Assembly: GCA_036376275.1 (NCBI GenBank)
Contig: DASVAP010000159.1
Span: 1 to 8,387, forward strand
Source of the DNA: JABFRZ01 sp036376275
GTDB taxonomy: Bacteria > Planctomycetota > UBA1135 > GCA-002686595
Reading direction: 5' to 3'
DNA: 8,387 bases
This document shows, piece by piece, positions 1 through 5,157 of the stretch. The number at the start of each line of letters is the position of its first letter. The stretch's first letter is position 1. The notes below the pieces were generated by a model. That model was not told the DNA's origin. It searched no databases and saw nothing but the letters and a program-made list of their open reading frames with translations. Both the position numbers and the translations under genes were made by a program.

Positions 1-1
1 C

Positions 2-928
2 GTCGGCGGCGCCGAGGCGGCGGTGCTGCTGAACCAGGGGCAGGGTCTCTTCGGACCCTACACGAGCTACCCGATGGCCGCCTGGGAGATCGAGTGCGCC
101 GACGTGGACGGCGACGACGCCGTGGACCTGGTCGTCGGCCAAGACGCGGCGCTCGAGCTCCTGCTCAACGATGGGGCCGGCGCGTTCGCCAGCGGAGCGA
201 GCCTGGCGGTCGGCGGAACGGTGCAGTCCGTCGTGGCCTCGGATCTCGATGGCGACGGGAACCTCGACCTCGTCTCCGCGGACCAGTCGACGGACAGCGT
301 GTCGGTGCTCCGCAACCTCGGTGCCGGCATCTTCGCGCCGCGGGTCGTCTTCGCCGCCGGGAGCTCACCTTGGTGCGTGGTCAGCGGCGATCTCGACCGC
401 GACGGTGACCCCGATCTCGCGGTGGCGTGTCAGGGGACCGGCTCGCTGAGACTGCTGCGCAACAACGGCACGGGGAGCTTCCCGGGTGGCCCGACGGTGG
501 GGGGGCTGACGGGTCCGGGCAACCTCGTGTGCGTCGACCTGGACCGCGACGCGGATCTCGACCTGGCCGTGACCTGCATCTCGGCCGGACAGGTCTACCT
601 GCTCGAGAATCCGGGCGGCGGGCTGGGTGCCTTCGGCGCGGTGAGCACGGTCGCGCTCGGGGGGAATGCCGCCGGCAGCGACATCGTGGCCAGCGATCTC
701 GATCGAGATGGCCTTCCCGAGCTGGTGCTTCCGCTCCCGACCCGCAACACCGTGCTGCTCCTGCGTGGGGACGGGACCTTCGCGCCGACGTTCCGCACGC
801 GGCATGGAGTGGGCCTGGCGCCGACCGAGGCCGTGGCGCGAGACCTCGACGGCGACGGCGATGCCGATCTGCTCACGCTCGACTACTGGTCGGCTAGCGT
901 GACGCTCCTCGCGAACGGGTGCCGGTAG
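2..928 (+). CDS. VCBS/FG-GAP repeat protein, 5' end cut by window edge
   Basis: The reading frame is open from base 2 and ends at TAG 926-928, giving 308 visible residues; the true start lies outside the window, and the in-frame GTG at 23 is only an internal Val codon. The sequence contains repeated Asp-rich loops of the form DxDxDGxxD (for example DLDGDGNLD, DLDRDGDPD, DLDGDGDAD), each followed by a hydrophobic strand and then a segment such as 'LLRNNGTGSF'. This is the pattern of VCBS/FG-GAP-type beta-propeller blades, in which the Asp loop usually binds calcium. Such proteins are normally exported and act outside the cytoplasm in adhesion or as scaffolds, but no export signal can be seen because the N-terminus is missing. 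It ends in LLANGCR with no anchor. The repeat spacing (about 49 residues) differs from the 69 residues of the two FG-GAP proteins at 3423-6942, so it is not their recent copy. Family is confident; specific function is unknown. Confidence 0.88.
   Translation, partial: VGGAEAAVLLNQGQGLFGPYTSYPMAAWEIECADVDGDDAVDLVVGQDAALELLLNDGAGAFASGASLAVGGTVQSVVASDLDGDGNLDLVSADQSTDSVSVLRNLGAGIFAPRVVFAAGSSPWCVVSGDLDRDGDPDLAVACQGTGSLRLLRNNGTGSFPGGPTVGGLTGPGNLVCVDLDRDADLDLAVTCISAGQVYLLENPGGGLGAFGAVSTVALGGNAAGSDIVASDLDRDGLPELVLPLPTRNTVLLLRGDGTFAPTFRTRHGVGLAPTEAVARDLDGDGDADLLTLDYWSASVTLLANGCR
101..868 (+). repeat. Six Asp-rich VCBS/FG-GAP units, period about 147 bp
   Basis: Asp-rich calcium-loop motifs begin at bases 101, 242, 389, 536, 695 and 842, all in the same frame. 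The spacings are 141, 147, 147, 159 and 147 bp, i.e. 47-53 residues per unit. The fourth motif (DLDRDADLD) has Ala in place of the usual Gly, and the fifth ends in Glu rather than Asp. These are protein-level repeats inside the CDS, not a DNA-level element. Confidence 0.8.
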
Positions 929-960
929 CCGATCGAGGATCGGCGACGGACTTCGTCGCC
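928..960. terminator. Two overlapping hairpins between convergent genes
   Basis: Two perfect inverted repeats lie immediately after the stop at 928. The first has arms GCCGATC (928-934) and GATCGGC (938-944) around a 3-base loop. The second has arms GGCGACG (942-948) and CGTCGCC (954-960) around a 5-base loop. They share bases 942-944, so both cannot form fully at once. There is no T-tract on either strand. A bidirectional terminator serving the convergent genes at 928 and 993 is the simplest reading. Confidence 0.5.
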
Positions 961-992
961 TGCGCGGGCTCTTCCGTGGACCTGGCTGGGCA

Positions 993-2024
993 CTAGGCCA
1001 CGGGCTTCGGCCGTGACTCCGCCTGCAGCCCACCCAGGATGCGGCCGACGGTCAGGGCCATCGAGGGCGCCAGGCCCTCGAGGCTGCTGCCCTGGCGCAG
1101 CGACTCGATCAGGCCGCGGGCGCGCTCCGGATCGAGGAAGTCGGTCTCGCCGAGGTGCTCGGCCTCCTCCTCGAAGCGCACCGGGGTGAGCTCGAAGGTG
1201 AGCTCCGCGCGCGTGCCCTTCGGGCCCGAGGTGATCGTGTGGCTCTCGCACAGGCGCTCGACGCGACCGAGGCCGTGGTGCGAGCTCGCGTGGGCGCCAC
1301 TCGAGGCCACGGCGCGCAGGCGACGGCCGGGCAGGGCCGGCGGGACGCGCTCGAGGCGCTGGGCGGCGACGTCGAAGCCGGGACCCGAGTCCTCGACCAC
1401 GAGCTGCACGCGCGCGCCCTGCAGCGCGACCTCGACGCGGACCTCGCCGCTCTTCTTGCCGTAGGCGTGGCGGCAGGCGTTGTCGGTCAGCTCGGCCAGG
1501 GCGCTGGCGATGCGCACGCGGTGCGCGCTGGCGACGCCCTCGTTGACCAGGAAGGCCGAGACCTCGCGCGCGGCGCGGCCGACGCTGTCGGGCTCGGCCG
1601 GGTAGCGGCGCTCGAGCGCGTGGGCCTGCTCCTCCTCGACGAGCGACTCCGCGGGCGCGCGCTTGCCGCCGGCCTTGGCCAGGGCGCGCACCAGGGCCTC
1701 GGGCGTGAGCGGCTCGAACAGCACGTCGGAGGCGTCCAGCTCGACCGCGCGGCGCATGGCCTCGAAGTCGGGCGCGTCGTGGAGCAGCACGCAGGGCGCG
1801 TTACGGCCCGTGCGGCGCAGGGCCTCGAGCAGGTCGAGGCCCGAGCTCCGGTCCGGCAGGGTCGCGCCGAGCAGGTACAGGCCCGCCTCGGGGGCCGCGA
1901 GGCAGCCCTGGGCGTCGTCCTGCAGGACGACCTCGTGCCCCAGGGAGCGCAGCGCGGCGGCGACGCGCGCGGCGCGCGCGGCGGAGGAATCGGCGTAGAG
2001 GACGGAGAGCGTGGAAGAGGTCAT
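993..2024 (-). CDS. Degenerate receiver domain fused to RsbW-type ATPase (anti-sigma-like) domain
   Basis: This 343-residue protein has two parts. Residues about 5-117 follow the receiver (CheY-like) layout, but the active site is altered. One acidic residue remains (D12, in VLYADSS). The phospho-Asp position is Gly (G53, in LLGATLPD), the Thr/Ser position is His (H82, in VLLHDAPD) and the conserved Lys is Glu (E104, in DVLFEPLT). Residues about 140-280 form an RsbW-type ATPase domain with N box AELTDNACRHAYG (177-189), G1 box EDSGPGFD (211-218) and G2 region GLGRVERL (251-258), all intact. The family includes anti-sigma factors and serine kinases that act by partner switching. No PP2C phosphatase, STAS antagonist or sigma factor is visible nearby. 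A tail (283-343) is unrecognised. The ATG at 2024 is chosen over longer in-frame extensions because AAAGGTG lies just upstream and it overlaps the preceding stop as ATGA. Domain identity is confident; partner and output are unknown. Confidence 0.87.
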   Translation of the reverse strand: MTSSTLSVLYADSSAARAARVAAALRSLGHEVVLQDDAQGCLAAPEAGLYLLGATLPDRSSGLDLLEALRRTGRNAPCVLLHDAPDFEAMRRAVELDASDVLFEPLTPEALVRALAKAGGKRAPAESLVEEEQAHALERRYPAEPDSVGRAAREVSAFLVNEGVASAHRVRIASALAELTDNACRHAYGKKSGEVRVEVALQGARVQLVVEDSGPGFDVAAQRLERVPPALPGRRLRAVASSGAHASSHHGLGRVERLCESHTITSGPKGTRAELTFELTPVRFEEEAEHLGETDFLDPERARGLIESLRQGSSLEGLAPSMALTVGRILGGLQAESRPKPVA

Positions 2025-2713
2025 CGGGCACCTTTCGAGGGGATCGAGATGCGCACGCAGGTCTGACCCGCGCCGGAGGCGAGGAACTCGAGGCGTCCCG
2101 CGAGCAGCGCGACGTCGCGCTGCGTGAGCGCGAGTCCCAGGCCGAGATGGTTGGGCTTGGTGGTCTGGAACGGCACCGGCTGCCAGCCCGGGCCGAGCGC
2201 GCTGGGGGCGGCGTCCACGACGGTGAAGCGCGCCTCGCCGGCCTCGCTGCGGGCCACGACCAGCACCGGTTCGTCGCCGCTCCCGGGCGTCGCCTCGAGG
2301 GCGTTCTCGAGCAGGCGCCGCAGGCAATGCGAGACGAGTGGCCCGTCGACGTCGATCGTCGCCTCGTCCTCCGAGTGCGCGATCAGGACGCGCCCGCGCT
2401 GCTCTGGCTGGAGCGCGGCGCGCGCGGCGCGCACGATCTCCTCCAGCGTGCAGGGCAGTGCCCGGGGCACGGGCGGAGCGGCCAGGTCGCACAGCTCGCG
2501 CACGTTCTTGCCCAGGCGCTCGACCTCGCGCAGCACGCCGTCGAGGCGCTGCGGGCGCAGCGCGGGGCGCGGCGAGGCTTGCTGTAGCTCGTCGCCGAGC
2601 GATTCCATCGTGGCGCGCAGGGCCGAGAGCGGCGTGTCCAGTCCCTGGACCAGGGCGCGCGCGAGCCGGTGGCCGGGCTCGAGGCTCGCGGCGTTCGTGG
2701 CAGGGGTCGGCAT
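2021..2713 (-). CDS. Histidine-kinase-like protein lacking the phospho-accepting His
   Basis: This 230-residue soluble protein has a short N-terminal helical region like a kinase dimerisation domain and a C-terminal GHKL ATPase domain. The H-box equivalent reads QGLDTPLSAL (23-32), where kinases have H-E-L-R-T-P-L, so the phospho-accepting His is replaced by Gln 23. The ATPase region keeps an N box, LLENALEA (134-141), and F/G2 features: PFQTTK (181-186) followed by GLGLAL (191-196). The G1 box is degraded: D167 is kept but the following glycines are Ala and Ser (DAAPS). There is no sensor domain, membrane segment or signal peptide. The stop overlaps the next gene's start by ATGA, which implies coupled translation with the receiver-like/RsbW-like fusion. 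ATP may still bind, but His phosphorylation of the classical kind looks impossible; it may act as a scaffold or allosteric partner. An alternative His such as H15 serving instead cannot be excluded. No clear Shine-Dalgarno precedes the ATG at 2713. Confidence 0.83.
   Translation of the reverse strand: MPTPATNAASLEPGHRLARALVQGLDTPLSALRATMESLGDELQQASPRPALRPQRLDGVLREVERLGKNVRELCDLAAPPVPRALPCTLEEIVRAARAALQPEQRGRVLIAHSEDEATIDVDGPLVSHCLRRLLENALEATPGSGDEPVLVVARSEAGEARFTVVDAAPSALGPGWQPVPFQTTKPNHLGLGLALTQRDVALLAGRLEFLASGAGQTCVRISIPSKGAR
2029..2035 (-). promoter_or_regulatory. Ribosome-binding site AAAGGTG for the receiver-like/RsbW-like fusion
   Basis: On the minus strand AAAGGTG sits 4 bases before the ATG at 2024, inside the end of the upstream coding region. 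It supports this ATG over the much longer in-frame extension that reaches 2759. Confidence 0.6.
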
Positions 2714-2800
2714 GCGTTCGGCGGCCAGGCGTCGGGGCGTGCGAAGGTCTTTCGGCCACCCTCCGGAAAAGCTTGACCCTCCCGTCCAGGGAGATGCGCC

Positions 2801-2826
2801 CTGCTCGGCCCGCTCAGGCCGAGCGG
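2801..2826 (-). terminator. GC-rich hairpin spanning the stop of the small gene
   Basis: Arms GCTCGGCC (2803-2810) and GGCCGAGC (2817-2824) form a perfect 8-bp stem around a 6-base loop that contains the TGA at 2816-2814. One G-T wobble and one C-G pair extend it to 2801/2826. There is no T-tract. It may end or attenuate transcription between the small gene and the kinase-like gene. It could also be a coincidence of the high GC content. Confidence 0.42.
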
Positions 2827-3050
2827 CGCCGGCGCAGGGGGATGGTCGGCGTCTCCCGCTCCGCCGGGGGCGGCGCGGGCTCCCTCACGATCGCCTCGAG
2901 CCCGCGGATCAGCTCGCGCGGGTCGTCGGCCTGCACCGCGGCCTCGGGATCCTCGCAGCAGCGCGCCAGGAAGCGCATCGTCCGCTCCAGGAGCTCGCGC
3001 GCGGCGCGGGACTCCGGATCCTGCTCGGGGCGGGTCTCCTCGGGCTTCAT
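2814..3050 (-). CDS. Small hypothetical protein (78 aa)
   Basis: I do not recognise this protein. It is short and soluble-looking, with no signal peptide or membrane segment. The N-terminal quarter is Glu/Pro/Arg-rich, the middle (about 17-59) is helix-prone with regularly spaced leucines (ELLERTMRFLARCC ... ELIRGLEAIV) and contains the only two cysteines, adjacent to each other. The C-terminus is Pro-rich and ends in RRRRSA. The start is well supported: AGGAGG lies 5 bases before the ATG at 3050. It is the first gene of a same-strand run with the kinase-like and receiver-like genes, but a 100-bp gap with a hairpin lies after it, so co-transcription is uncertain. The divergent lipoprotein gene begins 119 bp away. 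It may be an adaptor for the regulators, but that is only a guess from position. Confidence 0.62.
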   Translation of the reverse strand: MKPEETRPEQDPESRAARELLERTMRFLARCCEDPEAAVQADDPRELIRGLEAIVREPAPPPAERETPTIPLRRRRSA

Positions 3051-3055
3051 CGGCT

Positions 3056-3061
3056 CCTCCT
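3056..3061 (-). promoter_or_regulatory. Strong Shine-Dalgarno AGGAGG for the 78-aa gene
   Basis: On the minus strand AGGAGG lies 5 bases before the ATG at 3050. This is the main evidence that the short frame 3050-2814 is a real gene. Confidence 0.65.
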
Positions 3062-3126
3062 CATCGGATCGGGGCTGGGGGTTTCCTGACCTCGGGTGCC
3101 CCTCCGATCGCGCCGGCCCCGCCGCG

Positions 3127-3154
3127 GTTACAGGCCAGCCCGCCGATCCGTCGA
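3127..3154 (-). promoter_or_regulatory. Weak candidate promoter for the 78-aa gene
   Basis: In the divergent gap, the minus strand reads TCGACG (3154-3149), 16 bases, then TGTAAC (3132-3127). Each hexamer matches 4 of 6 positions of the sigma70-type consensus. Chance matches of this quality are common, so this is only a candidate. Confidence 0.18.
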
Positions 3155-3169
3155 TGGGGCGTCACGCCG

Positions 3170-3409
3170 ATGCCCGCCTTCCGGAAAACTCTTGCCGGTC
3201 TCCTGGCCCTGGTGGCCACCGCCTGCGTCGACCCGGCACTGCGCGAGACGCGCGTGGGGCCGCCGGCACCCCCGCCGCGGGTCGAGCCCTGCCCGACCTG
3301 CGAGCACCGCGAGGTCGAGCTCTGGGGCCGCGAGTCGCTCGGCGCCGAGCGCGTCAACCGCTCCTGGCCGCACGTGCACCACGAGGCGGAGACGCCCTCG
3401 CCGCGGTAG
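3170..3409 (+). CDS. Small predicted lipoprotein with CxxC and His cluster
   Basis: This 79-residue protein starts MPAFRKTLAGLLALVATAC: a basic n-region, a hydrophobic stretch and an acceptable lipobox ending at Cys 19, so it is probably lipidated and exported. After a Pro-rich linker (30-40) there is a CPTC motif (41-44) followed by His 46. A HVHH cluster (68-71) lies near the C-terminus. Cysteine pairs and histidines could bind a metal, or the cysteines could form a disulfide; neither is shown. It is divergent from the regulator genes and convergent with the FG-GAP gene ending at 3423, with only 13 bases between stops. No strong Shine-Dalgarno is seen before the ATG, so the start is chosen because it places the signal peptide at the N-terminus. 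The family is not recognised. The signal peptide and lipobox make it more likely real than a chance frame. Confidence 0.68.
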   Translation: MPAFRKTLAGLLALVATACVDPALRETRVGPPAPPPRVEPCPTCEHREVELWGRESLGAERVNRSWPHVHHEAETPSPR

Positions 3410-3416
3410 TCCTCCC

Positions 3417-3432
3417 GCGACCTCAGTGTCGC
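3417..3432. terminator. Short stem-loop over the stop of the downstream FG-GAP gene
   Basis: Arms GCGAC (3417-3421) and GTCGC (3428-3432) flank a 6-base loop holding the TGA at 3425-3423. It lies where the convergent genes meet. The stem is only 5 bp and has no T-tract, so support is weak. Confidence 0.2.
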
Positions 3433-5156
3433 AGGCGTAGCTCGAGCGCGTCGCTGGCGGCCAGGGGGCCGCGTGCATCGCCCCACAGGACCTGGAGTCG
3501 CAGCGGGAGGAAGCGCTCCGGCCGCGGCACGTCCAGGCGCAGCTCGAGCGCGGCGTGGGGCCCGACCTCGGCGGCAAGCAGGGGCACGCCCCGGCCGGGC
3601 CGGCGCAGCGGCGTCGCGAGCAGCAGCGCGCGCGCCCTCCGGCCGGCGAGCGCGACGGGCGCCTCCGCCCGGACGATTAGCGCCCGCGGGGATCCGGGAA
3701 CGGCCGAGAGCTCCAGCCCGGACCCCGTCGGGGCGAGCTCCAGCGTGCGCCAGGCGAGCGGACCGGCGGCGCCCGAGGCCGCGCTCCCGGGGCCCGGCCG
3801 AGGCGCGCGCGCCCGCGCGCCGCCGTTCAGGTAGGTCAGGTACAGGGCGCCCTTGTTCGGACCGCCGTCGTCGTCGTTGCGGGCTCCGATCACGACGTCC
3901 GGCGTGCCGTCGCGATCGAGGTCGCCCAGCGGCGCCAGGGCCGAGCCGAACCAGTCCAGGTCGTCCAGCGTCTGCGGCGGCAGGTCGCCCGAGGCGGCGC
4001 TGAGCTTGCGATGCGCCGCGACCCGCCCGCCCGTGCGCAGGAAGAGCACGTACACCGCGCCCTGGTCGGTGCCGCCGTCGTCGTGGCGCGGAGCTCCGAC
4101 CGCCAGCTCCGCCACGCCGTCGCCGTCGACGTCCCCCAGGGCGGCGAGCGCGGTCCCGAAGTGCACGAACGACTCCAGCGCCTCGTCGAAGCCACAGCGC
4201 GGCCCGGCCAGCTTGCGGTGCCCCTTCACGGTGCCCGCCGGCGTCAGGAAGAGGATCCAGACCGCGCCGGTGTGGGGCACGCCGCCCTCGTCGTCGCGCG
4301 GGGCGCCCACCGCCAGCTCGACGACCCCGTCCCCGTCCAGGTCGTCCAGCGTGGCGAGCGCGAAGCCGAACCAGTCGAACTCGTCCACCTGACCGGTGAA
4401 GCCCGCCAGGCCGGGGGCGACCTTCACCTCGCGCGCCACGCTCCCATCGGGCGCGAGCGACAGGATCCACACCACGCCGGGTCGCAGGCCGCCGCTGCCA
4501 CCCAGGAACGCGCCGACCGCCACCTCGAGCGTTCCGTCGCCGTCCAGGTCGCCGAGACACGCGAGCGAGCGCCCGAACTCGTCCAGGTCGCTCAGCCGGC
4601 CCCCGAAGCCGCCCGCCGTCTGGGAGATCTTGGTGCAGGCCTTCAGCGAGCCGTCGGCGCGCAGGAAGAGGATCCACACGGCGCCCCGGTCCTCCCCGCC
4701 GTCGTCGTCCTTGCAGGCCCCGGCCGCGAGGTCGGTCACCCCGTCGCCGTCCAGGTCGCCGAGGGTGCACAGCGCCCGGCCGACCTGGTCGCCAGGATCG
4801 AGCCCGGTCAGGCCGGTGAGCGCGCTGATCTTCGTGCTGCGGATCACGCGCCCGTCGGCGCGCAGGAAGAGCACGTGCACCGCGCCCTGCTCGGATCCGC
4901 CGTCGTCGTCGCCCACGCCGGAGGTGGCCAGGTCGACCACGCCGTTCCCGTCCAGGTCGCCGAGCGTCGCGATCGCGCGCCCGAGCTGGTCGTTCGGATC
5001 GAGGGTCGGCATGCGCCCACCCTGCGTCTGGCTCAGCTTGAAGAGGCGCGCGACCGAGCCCGGCTCCTGGGCCGCGGGTCGCGCGCCGAGCACCGCGAGC
5101 AGGCCGGCGAGGAGCAGCGCTGCTCCCCGCGCGGATTGCCGTCGACCTGGCCTCAC
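3423..5156 (-). CDS. Secreted FG-GAP repeat (beta-propeller) protein, downstream paralogue
   Basis: This 577-residue protein begins with a basic n-region (RPGRRQSARG) and a hydrophobic run of Leu/Ala ending near ARPAAQ, a Sec-type signal peptide. Six FG-GAP units follow (residues 39-448), with lengths 69, 67, 69, 70, 69 and about 66. Each has a '.FG.' entry, LGDLDGDG calcium loop, AVGA strand, acidic DDDGG turn and GAVWILFL strand; unit 3 has lost the acidic turn (GGSGG). A C-terminal domain (449-577) ends in ALELRLRH. The fold is known from integrin alpha-type propellers, but seven blades are usual there. Start choice: GTG at 5156 is one base after the upstream gene's stop and has GGGAG 7 bases upstream; the in-frame extension to 5396 overlaps coding sequence and would bury the signal peptide. 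The sequence is parallel, unit by unit, to the upstream protein, so the pair arose by gene duplication. Ligand and exact location are unknown. Confidence 0.9.
   Translation of the reverse strand: MRPGRRQSARGAALLLAGLLAVLGARPAAQEPGSVARLFKLSQTQGGRMPTLDPNDQLGRAIATLGDLDGNGVVDLATSGVGDDDGGSEQGAVHVLFLRADGRVIRSTKISALTGLTGLDPGDQVGRALCTLGDLDGDGVTDLAAGACKDDDGGEDRGAVWILFLRADGSLKACTKISQTAGGFGGRLSDLDEFGRSLACLGDLDGDGTLEVAVGAFLGGSGGLRPGVVWILSLAPDGSVAREVKVAPGLAGFTGQVDEFDWFGFALATLDDLDGDGVVELAVGAPRDDEGGVPHTGAVWILFLTPAGTVKGHRKLAGPRCGFDEALESFVHFGTALAALGDVDGDGVAELAVGAPRHDDGGTDQGAVYVLFLRTGGRVAAHRKLSAASGDLPPQTLDDLDWFGSALAPLGDLDRDGTPDVVIGARNDDDGGPNKGALYLTYLNGGARARAPRPGPGSAASGAAGPLAWRTLELAPTGSGLELSAVPGSPRALIVRAEAPVALAGRRARALLLATPLRRPGRGVPLLAAEVGPHAALELRLDVPRPERFLPLRLQVLWGDARGPLAASDALELRLRH
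3813..5042 (-). repeat. Six FG-GAP units in the downstream paralogue
   Basis: Units (minus strand, from the N-terminus) begin at 5042, 4835, 4634, 4427, 4217 and 4010, giving about 200-210 bp each. The last unit stops at about 3813, before a final 'GTVxxH' strand. The 'PGSVARLF' segment just after the signal peptide resembles that missing strand. Confidence 0.8.
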
Positions 5157-5157
5157 C

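Noticed and set aside
999..1015. Small stem CACGG/CCGTG near the end of the receiver-like/RsbW-like gene
   Set aside because: It has only 5 bp and lies inside coding sequence before the stop; the hairpins at 928-960 are better terminator candidates.
1155..2066. 303-codon plus-strand frame antisense to the receiver-like/RsbW-like gene
   Set aside because: It has no recognisable domain and is dominated by Ala/Arg/Gly/Leu, as expected for an antisense shadow.
2025..2759. In-frame N-terminal extension of the receiver-like/RsbW-like protein
   Set aside because: The extension overlaps the kinase-like gene in another frame and gives an Arg/Ala-rich sequence; the ATG at 2024 has its own ribosome-binding site and an ATGA overlap.
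2338..3834. 498-codon open frame on the plus strand
   Set aside because: It crosses the kinase-like gene, the small gene, an intergenic gap and the lipoprotein gene in another frame; the product is Arg/Ala/Ser-rich without recognisable domains.
3061..4770. 569-codon minus-strand frame
   Set aside because: It is a shifted frame of the FG-GAP gene; the Arg/Gly-rich product lacks the repeat pattern that the correct frame shows.
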